From Chara braunii (lineage: Eukaryota; Streptophyta; Charophyceae; Charales; Characeae), in contig BFEA01000148.1 of the NCBI GenBank assembly GCA_003427395.1, positions 746,096 to 777,172 on the forward strand: a stretch of 31,077 nucleotides of DNA, given 5' to 3'. Every line of letters starts with the position of its first letter. Position 1 is the stretch's first letter. The notes under the pieces are model-generated. The model did no database searches, had not been told where the DNA came from, and saw only the letters and a program-made list of their open reading frames with translations. Made by a program: the position numbers and the translations under genes. Positions 10,298 through 19,599 of this stretch are shown here, one piece after another.

Positions 10298-11686
10298 ATG
10301 GCGCAAGGTGGAGCTGTAGCCATGATGGAGGCGTTTTGCCCCGCGGGGGGGCTGGCAGGAGTGGCGGGGCTCGGTGGCAGTGCGCTCGTGACTCGTCCTC
10401 GAGGAGGAGGAGGAGGAGTAGGAGGTATGGCGGCTGCGCGCGCGTGCTATCCGCTGACGTCTTCGGTGTCGCGATGCCGACTCTCGCCCCGTCGAACGAC
10501 GTCGTCGTCGTCATCTCCATTGCCCGCCTCCGCTTCTGTGGCGGCTCTTACCCCCTCCTCCCCCTCCGCATCCCGCAAGGCGGCTTCCGCCTCACATGAA
10601 TGGTTGTTGTTCGGATGCGCGGGGGAGCGCAATGCGGGTAGCGCTTTCCGGCGATTCGCATTGTCGCCGCTCTCGCATCGAGTGCACGGCCGGAAGTATG
10701 GCGGGATTGCGCTCGGAGGTGGGGGATTAGTCCGCGCTAGCATTGCGGATGCCACGTCGGCGCCGACGCCGGGCGCGGGAGAGCCAACCAAACCCACCCC
10801 GGCAACCAGCGCTGCCCCCGTGGTCGCGACGCCGACAACAGCGCCACCTCCGCCGTGGCAGGGCGCATCGATGAAGCCGCTAATTGCGTCCATCTTGACG
10901 GGAGTGATAGTGTGGATGATCCCCGCGCCTGCGGGTGTGGCGCGCAATGCCTGGCAATTATTGGCCATTTTCCTGGCCACCATCGTCGGCATTATCACGC
11001 AGCCGCTGCCCCTCGGTGCCGTTGCGCTGATGGGACTCGGAGCCTCGGTATTGACGAGAACGCTCTCTTTCGCCGCCGCTTTCAGCGCTTTCGGTGATCC
11101 GATCCCATGGCTCATTGCGCTTGCCTTCTTCTTTGCCCGTGGATTTATCAAAACAGGACTAGGGAATAGAGTGGCCTATAAGTTCGTCTCGATGTTCGGG
11201 AAGACGACGCTCGGGTTGAGTTACAGTCTCGTATTTTCAGAAGCATTCCTGGCACCCGCCATACCCTCAGTGTCAGCGAGAGCGGGCGGCATTTTCCTGC
11301 CGCTGGTGAAAGCGCTGTGTTTGGCAAGCGGAAGTAGAGTAGGAGATGGGACGGAGAGAAAATTGGGGGCATATCTGATGCTTACATGCTTCCAGACATC
11401 GGTTATCTCGTCGGCTATGTTCTTAACTGGAATGGCCGCTAATCCGCTGTCAGTGAATCTCGCTGCGGGTGCGATAGGCCACGCGATCAGCTGGACGGAG
11501 TGGGCAATGGCGGGGCTGGTGCCTGGTCTCATCGGGTTGTTGGTAATCCCCTCGTTTCTGTATGTTATCTATCCGCCTGAGATCAAGGCTTCCCCAGATG
11601 CACCCAGATTGGCGCAGGAGAATTTGAAGAAAATGGGCCCCATGACCCGCGAGGAGAAGATTATGGCCGCCACGCTAGTCTGCACG
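10298..11686 (+). CDS. DIT1: DiT1 exon 1 (residues 1-463)
   Basis: Residues 1 to about 140 are rich in Ala, Ser, Gly and Arg with few acidic residues, as in a chloroplast transit peptide. Residues about 150-188 form a Pro/Thr/Ala linker ending PPPPW. The membrane domain begins at MKPLIASI (residue 192). PAPAGV, the FLATIVGII helix, LSFAAAFSAF, W271 of WLIALAFFFA, F317 of FLAPAIPSV and C364 of CFQTSVISS follow, then IYPPEIK and GPMTREEKIM near the end. The donor is CTGCACG|GTTAGT. The frame stays open to 11851, but the sequence after 11686 loses homology and becomes T/C-rich, so it is intron. Confidence 0.93.
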
Positions 11687-14600
11687 GTTAGTAATCATCA
11701 TTCTTTCTACCTGCGCTCCCTCTCCTCCTTCACCTTTCTCTTTCCTCCGAAATTTTTATTGTGTCTGTCTGCCTTTTTCTGCGATTTGTGTTTCGTCTCC
11801 CCCGATTTAGCAGTACACTTACTACTTTTGTTTTCCTATTTTTTTCATTAAATTTAACAGCCTGTTCCCACAGCTCCAGTTCTTCTTCGCTTACAAGGAT
11901 AGGAGTCAAGGTCCCTTCTTGTCTTTGCCTGCAATTCCTTCTTGGTACTTTTTCCTCCCCTTTGTCAATTTGCCTCTTCCTCCGTCTCATGGGGATTCCC
12001 GTAAGGCTTTTAATTGCCCACGTCCTCCCTGAGTCTCTTGTGGGTTTAATGTTCTTCTTCTTGAGTCTTTTCTCTTTTGTGCATTTTGATTCGAAATTCT
12101 GTGTTCTTCTCTGAGCTTGTGGGCAGTACTTTCTCTATTGTCTTTTGCTCCCTTCTTTCCCGTCTTTTGCTCTCCCGCTGTAGTTTACTTTCCGGTATCT
12201 CTCCCGCTGTAGTTTACTTTCCGGTGTCATGAATGAACGATACCCCTCGCGTCTGTAGCCTGATACTTGTGTCAATGCTGTCCCACTGTCCCACTGCACG
12301 TTTCCCCCTCCCCCTGATACGATATATACGATATCACCTCTGGTGGGAGGACGAGTTGTGGGGGTCATGTTAATCTCAGTCGATTCGTAAGGAACCTCAT
12401 GATCCAAACATCCGTTAGTGCCATTGATGGACTACGGAGAATTGGCATATTGACCAATGATTCCAAAACAAAAATTGAAAAACATTGACCATTGACGTGG
12501 ACAGATCTGAGATGCACGGGCTCAGATACGTACGGAAGGCGGAATGACGCTTGCGTGCGTAACTNNNNNNNNNNNNNNNNNNNNNNNNNNNNNNNNNNNN
12601 NNNNNNNNNNNNNNNNNNNNNNNNNNNNNNNNNNNNNNNNNNNNNNNNNNNNNNNNNNNNNNNNNNNNNNNNNNNNNNNNNNNNNNNNNNNNNNNNNNNN
12701 NNNNNNNNNNNNNNNNNNNNNNNNNNNNNNNNNNNNNNNNNNNNNNNNNNNNNNNNNNNNNNNNNNNNNNNNNNNNNNNNNNNNNNNNNNNNNNNNNNNN
12801 NNNNNNNNNNNNNNNNNNNNNNNNNNNNNNNNNNNNNNNNNNNNNNNNNNNNNNNNNNNNNNNNNNNNNNNNNNNNNNNNNNNNNNNNNNNNNNNNNNNN
12901 NNNNNNNNNNNNNNNNNNNNNNNNNNNNNNNNNNNNNNNNNNNNNNNNNNNNNNNNNNNNNNNNNNNNNNNNNNNNNNNNNNNNNNNNNNNNNNNNNNNN
13001 NNNNNNNNNNNNNNNNNNNNNNNNNNNNNNNNNNNNNNNNNNNNNNNNNNNNNNNNNNNNNNNNNNNNNNNNNNNNNNNNNNNNNNNNNNNNNNNNNNNN
13101 NNNNNNNNNNNNNNNNNNNNNNNNNNNNNNNNNNNNNNNNNNNNNNNNNNNNNNNNNNNNNNNNNNNNNNNNNNNNNNNNNNNNNNNNNNNNNNNNNNNN
13201 NNNNNNNNNNNNNNNNNNNNNNNNNNNNNNNNNNNNNNNNNNNNNNNNNNNNNNNNNNNNNNNNNNNNNNNNNNNNNNNNNNNNNNNNNNNNNNNNNNNN
13301 NNNNNNNNNNNNNNNNNNNNNNNNNNNNNNNNNNNNNNNNNNNNNNNNNNNNNNNNNNNNNNNNNNNNNNNNNNNNNNNNNNNNNNNNNNNNNNNNNNNN
13401 NNNNNNNNNNNNNNNNNNNNNNNNNNNNNNNNNNNNNNNNNNNNNNNNNNNNNNNNNNNNNNNNNNNNNNNNNNNNNNNNNNNNNNNNNNNNNNNNNNNN
13501 NNNNNNNNNNNNNNNNNNNNNNNNCCCCCTCCCCCTCATTTCTTCCCTCCAGGACAAAGACTAGCTGGAACTATATTGGAGAATGAGAGAATCGATCAAT
13601 GTAAATTTTCGAAAAAGCAAGGAGATCAGTTTATGTGGGATTATCTGAGGATGTTATGTTTCAGGGTATAGAATAGCTGAAATGATATTGGGGAACGAGG
13701 GACTAACTGAGGTATATGGTGACGTTGACGAGCGAGAGAACGACTGGATGTGAGTTTTACAAAAAGCAACTTGAAGGTAAAAAGTGGATTTGGAAGAATC
13801 TGGATGATTGATGTTGTGTTCTCCAGGACAAAGAATAGCTGAAACTGTACTGGAGAACGTGGAGGGAATAACTGAGGTATGGTGACACTAACGAGCCACC
13901 GCGTTCACCCGGTCATTGTGGCTTTATCGAGACTGAATGTTGCCCGAAATACAGTTACAATGACCAGGCGTTCTGTTTGCGACGGTAAGGGACGACCAAT
14001 GTGAATTTTTTTACACAGCGATGGAATGAATTCATGTGTTCGATAGTGGAGGAGACTAGATTTAGCGATCAGGGAAGAGAACAGTCTATGTGAATGAATG
14101 CGGTTCTCGAGTTAATTCTCCTGAGGACGAATGACTGGGCGAATGAATGAATGAATTGTGTGACGACGCTTTGTGGGAAAATAACACGTCTGCGTGACTC
14201 TGCAGCTCGTCCTTTTGGACCCGAGTGCAATGTACTTCGTAGTGCAAATCGATGGAGTTATGTTCCTTATGTTTGGAACAAGTCTTTTGGATCGACTGCA
14301 ATGTTATTGTGCGTGCAAATCGATGGAGTTGTATTCGTTTTGATCGAATATAATATTTAGTTCCGATGCGTAGATAGGATTCGTAATGTCCTGAATTGAG
14401 CATTAAATTACTTGGTAGGTCAATTGGTTTATGAATGCATTAGTGGTTCAGTCAATCCTGGTTCTTTGTGCGAAGACAGGAACCGGATGTGAGATATGAT
14501 TGACGGTGAGTCCACTACGAGTCCTGGTTGTTTGTGGGATGACACGAACCGGATGTGAGATGATTCAAGAAGAGGAACTGAAACCAGATTGACGGTGAGT

Positions 14601-17600
14601 CCACTACGAGTCCTGGTTGTTTGTGGGATGACACGAACCGGATGTGAGATGATTCACGATGAGAGTACCTGAAGACAGGAACCGGATGTGAGATATGATT
14701 GACGGTGAGTCCACAATGAGTCCTGGTTCTTTGTGGGATGACACGAACCGGATGTGAGATGATTCACGATGAGGATCTGAAACGTGTAAATGTTATTCTA
14801 CTATGTCTGTGAGGGACAGTGTATCTGTTCGCTTAAATACCCAGCAGGATCTGGATGCCTGATATTCCAGGGTGATATGCACTGTTGTTTCGGTGAATTG
14901 TGTTATATTACTTATAGATAACGTGTAAGCGGACAAGAGATAATGCACAGTGTGATCTGTGCACACAGTTGTTTCGATCAGTTCTGTCGATTGAAAATTT
15001 ACTGTGTTCGATCGATGTTAAATCAACTGGTGAAGTATCTCGTTCGATCTGATGTGAAGTCAATTGGTTTGGTTTTCAAATTGATTTATAGTGATTATGC
15101 TGCTGGACGAACTACACGTTTTGGAGCCTTTGTGGTTGTCGGGCAAGGAATTGGTTAATTGTACTGGTTTAAGATTGATTAATAGTGATTATGCCGGAGG
15201 ATGTAGACGTTTTAGAGTAATTTCTGGTTGTGTGGCCTTGATGAGTTATTGCGGCTGCCATTTGTGATGGAAGTGGATGGCGCGCCTGGCAGCAGCTCTT
15301 CTTCGAAGAGTGCTGGTGTTCTACTCCAGGTGCGTTTCTGTGAGGCATATACACCTTGACATTGGGCCTCACTCCATTTCTCACCACAAGCACAAACTTT
15401 AAGGACAAAAGATGTGGCGGGTTTTTTTTTTTTTTTTTTTTTTTACACAAGGAAAAGGCATTCAATTATATTCCAAAATGAACTTCAGACCGAGGCCGCG
15501 GGAACCTCACAATTCTACCCGGAAATATCAATTGGTGGCGGCAGCTTCAGCCAGATGTGGCAGCTTCAGCCAGAAGATTCATTCTCATGTTGTTCCACAT
15601 TTGGTGAGTAACGGAGCGAGGTCCATTGCCACACAACATGAGCTGAGAGCGCAATTCGAAAAGTCAAGGAACAGGCAGGGAAAGGTCTGGATGGCGATTG
15701 GGTAATCTTTTCATATGTTCTTTTTTACTCACCCTTTTGTTTTGGAAGAAAGGGTGCTGGTCTTGAGATCTTATCACCGAACTGACGAGTCCCAAATAAT
15801 TCAGGAATATTTGGTTTCACAGCTTGTCCTTCTGGATTCGAACTCGGGTCTGCTGAATAGTCCATGGGGTGTTGTACCACCTGAGCTACGCCCGTTCGTT
15901 TTTGTTTTTTTTTCCGTTTTTTTTTTGTTTTTTTTCTCCCTCGCACATTGACGGATGCACGTTGCATGGTGCACCTCATACGCGTACGTGCGTCGTGCGT
16001 ATCCCCGTGCAGGAGTTTTTTTATACTTTCTTTTCTTTTCTTTTCTTTTCTTTTTTAACGTGCGTCTGGCGTATCGCCGTGCAGGAGCATGTTAAAGCAG
16101 GCTGACACTTGGAAGAAATCACCACGTGTTCTTTCGTCGCACATGCTTATTTAACTTTCATGTGCAGCTGTGATGAGAGAGAGAGAGAGAGAGAGATGTT
16201 GCCCGAGTTGCGTAGCGGAAGGAAAATGACAGGATGATATGGATAGCCATCTGTTGGGAATAGGAAGCATAATATGACAATAGTAATCGATTGATAGTTA
16301 GAATATATGTCGAGCAACTAGAAATAAATTAACGAGGAGGTTGTTTAGACTGTTTGCCACGCATTAAAATATGAATGGTTTACTTGCAGTGTAATAATTT
16401 GGCACTCGGGGCAGACTGCAGTGTAATAATTTGGCAGTCGGTCAAGAGGGGAAGACTGCAGTGTAATAATTTGGCACTCTCAATTTGGGAAGTGTAATAA
16501 TTTGGCACTTAATTTAAGAAGTGTTATAATTTGGCACCCAATTTAGACGTAAGACTGCAATGAAGGTATTAAGCGACGTTAAAAGAAAGTATGTATGGCA
16601 TTTGGATGCCCGGTTGTATGATCCAGATAGGGAAACCTTTTGTTTTCTGATGGGTTATCAAGACTAGTCTCCTCGGCGGAGACCTAGTGCCTGCTTATGG
16701 AAACCTTTTGTTTTCTGGTGGGTTATCAAGACTAGTCTCCTCGGCGGAGACCTAGTAAGGTAGGTCACGACCCTGATCCATATCACATAAGTCTATGATT
16801 ATGTTCAACCTGACTGGGTACCGACTTGTGATACTAATGTGGACAGGTCCGAAATTGGCACAGGCGTGGGGCTACCATGATCTTCGCCTGAGCATTATGT
16901 ATCCTTAGATTCCTTACCATTTTTTGGGCCGGAAATGTATCTTGTATGCATCTACTATGAAAGGAAGGTTGTATTCAGGTGGAGAATGTAGACCAATCAG
17001 ATTCTGTGATTGGCGCAGACGTGGCAGTAGTGGAGACTGGTCCGGAATAGAGAGCAATGTCTTGTTGTAAGGTGGTTATGCTGAGGTAAGGAATCCTGTG
17101 AACAACGGAAAAGTTTGCCTTCTGAAAGTTGTACTGATATTGTGCAAGAGGGCTGGTTACTCTGCCTGGTCTGTAGTGTGTGCTATGTAATTGACTGACA
17201 AGAATATGTTGTGCGGGGATCATTGATTGTTTGAATTTTTGCTTGATCAATGAACCGTATGTGAACAACAGGTTGGACTCTGGATTTTTGGATCTTCAAT
17301 CAAGGTGGACGCTGTCACCGCAGCAATTGCCGGCCTGTCTGTGTTGTTGGTCACAGGCGTTGTGACATGGAAGGAGTGCCTCGGGGAGGGCGTTGCATGG
17401 GACACATTGACCTGGTTCGCTGCTTTGATTGCCATGGCCAATTACTTGAATAAGTACGGGTTGATTGCGTGGTTCAGCCAGAGCGTTGTGAAGGTGAGTA
17501 ATTCTCAGCAATGCACTGGAACCCTGATTAATTGACTTGTTAGTTATCAAGAAGTTATCAAAACAAAGAATATATGAATATAACAAACGGATATATCAAA

Positions 17601-19238
17601 ATCTAGGCGAACTATTTTTTTTTCTAATTTTTCAACTCTGAAGTTCCAAACCTGATGATGCATGAATGAACTGGATGCTGAGGAGTCCAGGAATGCACTG
17701 GATGCTGAGGTGTCCAATCATGGTCTTGTTTATAGCGGATGATTGGCAGGTTAACCTCTGTACATTGGGTGGGCGGTTGCGGTGTGATTCTGTAGTTTGT
17801 CAGGCTTGATGTCATGAAGAAGGGGAAATCACTGCACAAAAATGTAATGTGGGGATCTCCAGTCCAGTTACCTAACTGAAATGTTGAATCTCCGGTTGGT
17901 TTTCTGATGGCCAAGTCTTTGGATTGTCAAGTTTTTTGTTGGAATGATGGTGTATTGAGATGGTTTGCGCTCATGGTTGTTGCTGTTGGGTAGCTGGGAA
18001 TTTTGCAATGCAGATATCGATGGTTTTCTTGAGTGTCATTTTTGTTCCCGGTTGTGTACGTACTGTCGGAGAGGGATTGGTGGTGTCATTGATTAAGTAC
18101 CTCTGGTGGGTGTAGTTGTAGGGTTGTTTTTTTTTTTTTTTATAATTATTTTGCCATGCTAAATCGTTCCAATTTTATTTTTTTTTAATTATTTTGCCAT
18201 GCTAAATCGTTCCAATTTTAACGGATGTCCCGAAGGACTTTGGTTGAATTTCTGACTGATGAAAAATTGCAAACAAGAATGTTGTAACTTTATGAGATGA
18301 TATTGTGAGAGATGTGGAGTGTTCAGATAGGCAGGACGCTCATGGTTGTTGCTGTTGGGTAGCTGGGAATTTTGCAATGCAGATATCGATGGTTTTCTTG
18401 AGTGTCATTTTTGTTCCCAGTTGTGTACGTACTGTCGGAGAGGGATTGGTGGTCTGGTGGGTGTAGATATTGGTTTTTTTTTTTTTTTTTTTAATTATTT
18501 TGCCATGCTAAATCGTTCCAGTTTTAACGGATGTCCCGAAGGACTTTGGTTGAATTTCTGACTGATGAAAAATTGCAAACAAGAATGTTGAACTTTATGA
18601 GATGATATTGTGAGAGATGTGGAGTGTTCAGATAGGCAGGATTGTGAGACTGTCATTTGATTAGTGTACTGCAATAGGAAGGTACTGGAACAAGTCTCTG
18701 ATGCCAGGTCACGAAAGAGAGGTGGTGGAACCTAGTTTAGTATGCTGGGAATCTGTGGTGTCTATTAGAGGGAAATGGTGATGTAAGTCCATGACTGATT
18801 AACGCAATTCTTGTGGATTGTGATGTGCACTCGGTAATCGATTGTTTTGGTTTCTGTGGACTGATTCTCCAGGTTGTTGGAGGTTTGGGCCTCCCTTGGC
18901 AGCCAGCTTTTGGGATTCTTGTGCTGCTGTATTTCTATTCACATTACTTTTTTGCCAGCGGTGCTGCGCACATTGGTGCAATGTTTACTGCCTTCCTCAG
19001 TGTTGCGACTGCACTTGGAACACCACCACTATTTGGCGCATTGGTACTCTGCTTCGTTTCAAATTTGATGGGAGGGCTCACTCACTACGGCATTGGATCG
19101 GCACCTGTATTCTATGGTGCGGGGTATGTGCCGCTCTCAAAGTGGTGGACGTATGGGTTTATCTGCAGTGTCCTGAATCTTGTCATTTGGCTTGGTGCTG
19201 GAAGCATCTGGTGGAATGTGCTGGGGCTGATCAGGTAG
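10298..19238 (+). CDS. DIT1: Plastid 2-oxoglutarate/malate translocator (DiT1/OMT type), join of 3 exons
   Basis: The coding join is 10298-11686, 17272-17493 and 18873-19238: 658 codons, all junctions phase 0, with GT-AG borders. The product belongs to the DASS family (Na_sulph_symp fold). It exchanges stromal malate for cytosolic 2-oxoglutarate across the inner plastid envelope, supplying carbon skeletons to GS/GOGAT and photorespiratory ammonia reassimilation. The membrane core from about residue 192 matches the family throughout, including WLIALAFFFARGFIKTGLG, APAIPSVSARAGGIFLPL, CFQTSVISSAMFL, VAWDTLTWFAALIAM, SHYFFASGAAHIGAMFTAF and LMGGLTHYGIGSAPVFYGAG. NKYGLI..FS and SGAAHIG point to DiT1 rather than DiT2 (glutamate/malate). 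The start at 10298 has G at -3 and +4; in-frame ATGs at 10322 and 10325 are alternatives. At about 658 residues it is some 100 longer than land-plant DiT1, all of it N-terminal. No break is visible. Confidence 0.93.
12171..12228. repeat. 29-bp tandem duplication
   Basis: The unit TCTCCCGCTGTAGTTTACTT... (29 bp) occurs at 12171-12199 and 12200-12228 with one mismatch (TATC/TGTC end). Confidence 0.9.
12565..13524. other. Assembly gap (960 N)
   Basis: A continuous run of N. ORFs spanning it are artefacts. The true length may differ from 960. Confidence 0.99.
13549..13870. repeat. Three diverged copies of an intronic unit
   Basis: Copies beginning AGGACAAAGACTAGCTG (about 13549), AGGGTATAGAATAGCTG (about 13664) and AGGACAAAGAATAGCTG (about 13827) continue alike for about 40 bp (GAA..GATATTGG.GAA.GAGGG). 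Two of them go on to AACTGAGGTAT.GGTGAC. Spacing is about 115 and 163 bp. Each starts after a CAG preceded by pyrimidines, so they mimic splice acceptors. Confidence 0.75.
13911..13965. repeat. 55-bp foldback element, copy A
   Basis: GGTCATTGTGGCTTTAT pairs with ATACAGTTACAATGACC (17-bp arms, three mismatches; the outer nine pairs are perfect) around a loop beginning GACTGAATGTTGCCCGAA. A related copy with the same loop lies at 24116-24169. Confidence 0.75.
14208..14350. repeat. Diverged ~72-bp tandem duplication
   Basis: TTTTGGACCCGAGTGCAATGT...GTGCAAATCGATGGAGTT recurs about 70 bp on as TTTTGGATCGACTGCAATGT...GTGCAAATCGATGGAGTT. The 18-bp block GTGCAAATCGATGGAGTT is identical in both. Confidence 0.8.
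14456..14778. repeat. Mosaic tandem array, four TCCTGGTT units
   Basis: Units start with TCCTGGTT at 14456, 14522, 14610 and 14721. Each contains (GAACCGGATGTGAGAT)-type and TTGACGGTGAGTCCAC blocks in varying order. The unequal lengths (66, 88 and 111 bp) come from added sub-blocks such as GAAGACAGGAACCGG appearing again inside unit 3. Confidence 0.88.
15422..15444. repeat. Poly-T run
   Basis: An uninterrupted run of about 23 T after GGCGGG. It lies about 270 bp below the SINE candidate and is not needed to explain that element. Confidence 0.9.
15714..15897 (-). mobile_element. Candidate tRNA-derived SINE, copy 1
   Basis: On the - strand a pol III-like A box (TAGCTCAGGTGG, 15888-15877) is followed 31 nt on by a B box (GAGTTCGAATCC, 15845-15834). 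The body ends in AAAGGGTGAGTAAAAAAGAA CAT at about 15714. The tRNA stems do not pair (the D-arm partner is missing and the T stem is broken), so it is not a tRNA gene. The copy at 25164-25384 has the same boxes, spacing and 3' end, which argues for one SINE family. Confidence 0.55.
15986..16087. repeat. 30-bp direct repeats around a (TTTTC)n tract
   Basis: ACGTGCGTCGTGCGTATCCC... (15986-16015) recurs at 16058-16087 with three mismatches. The 42 bp between are T-rich with TTTTC units. Confidence 0.85.
16174..16196. repeat. (GA)n microsatellite
   Basis: A plain alternating GA run of about 11 units. Confidence 0.95.
16388..16537. repeat. Five 18-bp iterons AGTGTAATAATTTGGCAC
   Basis: Copies at 16388-16405, 16420-16437 (GCAG end), 16460-16477, 16491-16508 and 16520-16537 (GTTATAATT variant), all on the same strand with start-to-start spacing of 32, 40, 31 and 29 bp. 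The spacers differ except for CAGACTGC-type sequence before copies 2 and 3. The array is regular enough to suggest protein-binding iterons or a minisatellite with decayed spacers. Confidence 0.85.
16631..16756. repeat. 58-bp direct duplication carrying a hairpin
   Basis: GGAAACCTTTTGTTTTCTG... to GACCTAGT occurs at 16631-16688 and 16699-16756 with one mismatch (ATGGG/GTGGG). Each copy ends in a near-perfect stem, ACTAGTCTCC-TCGGC-GGAGACCTAGT. Confidence 0.9.
17272..17493 (+). CDS. DIT1: DiT1 exon 2 (residues 464-537)
   Basis: Reads VGLWIFGSSIKVDAVTAA, then LSVLLVTGVVTWKEC, AWDTLTWFAALIAMANYL and NKYGLIAWFSQSVVK. This is continuous with exon 1 and exon 3 in the family. The acceptor is AACAG|GTTGG and the donor AAG|GTGAGT, both phase 0. 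An Asn replaces the Gly usual in IAMAGYL (recalled from land-plant sequences). Confidence 0.93.
17494..18872 (+). other. DiT1 intron 2 (1,379 bp)
   Basis: GTGAGT donor and CTGATTCTCCAG acceptor. About half of it is the tandem duplication at 17968-18641. A short GGATGCTGAGG duplication lies at about 17668-17720. Confidence 0.93.
17968..18641. repeat. Recent 369/305-bp tandem duplication in intron 2
   Basis: Copy 1 is 17968-18336 and copy 2 is 18337-18641. They start CGCTCATGGTTGTTGCTG and end GATAGGCAGGA. Apart from poly-T length, a missing GTCATTGATTAAGTACCT-like block and a second short TTTTAATTATTTTGCCATGC unit in copy 1, only a handful of base changes separate them (for example CCCGG/CCCAG, GTTGTAAC/GTTGAAC). 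Confidence 0.93.
18873..19238 (+). CDS. DIT1: DiT1 exon 3 (residues 538-658)
   Basis: Begins VVGGLGLPWQPAFGILVLLY and contains SHYFFASGAAHIGAMFTAF, the second half of the DASS substrate-site repeat, then LGTPPLFGALVL, NLMGGLTHYGIGSAPVFYGA, YVPLSKWWTYGF and the C-terminal IWLGAGSIWW. The stop is TAG at 19236-19238. The end position agrees with the family C-terminus. Confidence 0.93.
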   Translation, partial: VVGGLGLPWQPAFGILVLLYFYSHYFFASGAAHIGAMFTAFLSVATALGTPPLFGALVLCFVSNLMGGLTHYGIGSAPVFYGAGYVPLSKWWTYGFICSVLNLVIWLGAGSIWWNVLGLIR

Positions 19239-19259
19239 ATATGCCAGAGTAAATAACTC

Positions 19260-19286
19260 GGGGGGGAGGGGGAGGGAGAGGGGGAG
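19260..19286 (+). promoter_or_regulatory. G-quadruplex-like run in the 3' UTR
   Basis: Four or more G runs of three to seven, with A or AGA between them, begin 21 nt after the DiT1 stop. On the sense strand this fits an intramolecular RNA quadruplex. Two more long G runs lie at about 19355 and 19480. Confidence 0.5.
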
Positions 19287-19564
19287 GTGGATTCGTGAGC
19301 AAGCGGAGTCCCACCAGGCCATCCTTGACTCAGACTCAGGAGCCTTGCGCATAACGGGGGGGAAAGGGGTGGCAGGTTCAGGCGTCGACACTCGTTTTCG
19401 CTTGATGTACGTAGATTTATTTTGTGAGGAAAATGTATGTGGATTGGGTCGCATGCTCCAGGTTGGACTGTGGTCCCCGGGGGGGGGGAGGAAACCATTG
19501 TGGTGGAATTTGTAGTGTGACGATATTCGAGAGGGCTCGTATTACTGTACTGGTCCGTACGTAT

Positions 19565-19570
19565 AATAAA
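19565..19570 (+). terminator. Candidate AATAAA polyadenylation signal of DiT1
   Basis: A canonical AATAAA about 330 nt downstream of the stop, in a locally AT-richer stretch. It is the first good hexamer after the coding end. The motif is short, so it is only a candidate. Confidence 0.4.
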
Positions 19571-19599
19571 ATGGGCCTAACACAGTTTTGAGCTGTACT

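Larger units (their letters stand above)
11687..17271 (+). other. DiT1 intron 1 (5,585 bp including gap)
   Basis: Starts GTTAGT and ends AACAG. The acceptor lacks a good pyrimidine tract but is fixed by protein continuity (VCT|VGLW). It contains a T/C-rich first part, the N gap, three tandem-repeat families, a foldback element, a SINE candidate and an iteron array, each listed separately. Confidence 0.9.

Noticed and set aside
11687-11851. Exon 1 reading frame continuing to 11851
   Set aside because: Homology stops exactly at a GT donor, and exon 2 restores the family sequence in phase, so this tail is intron read-through.
12415-13671. Three long ORFs spanning the N run
   Set aside because: They consist almost wholly of untranslated N and are artefacts of the gap.
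15826-15897. tRNA gene on the - strand
   Set aside because: A and B box similarity is clear, but the D-arm partner is missing and the T stem does not pair, so it was called SINE-derived instead. The same holds at 25308-25361.
16388-16537. CRISPR array
   Set aside because: Repeats of 18 bp with short uneven spacers lie inside a eukaryotic intron, with no cas genes.
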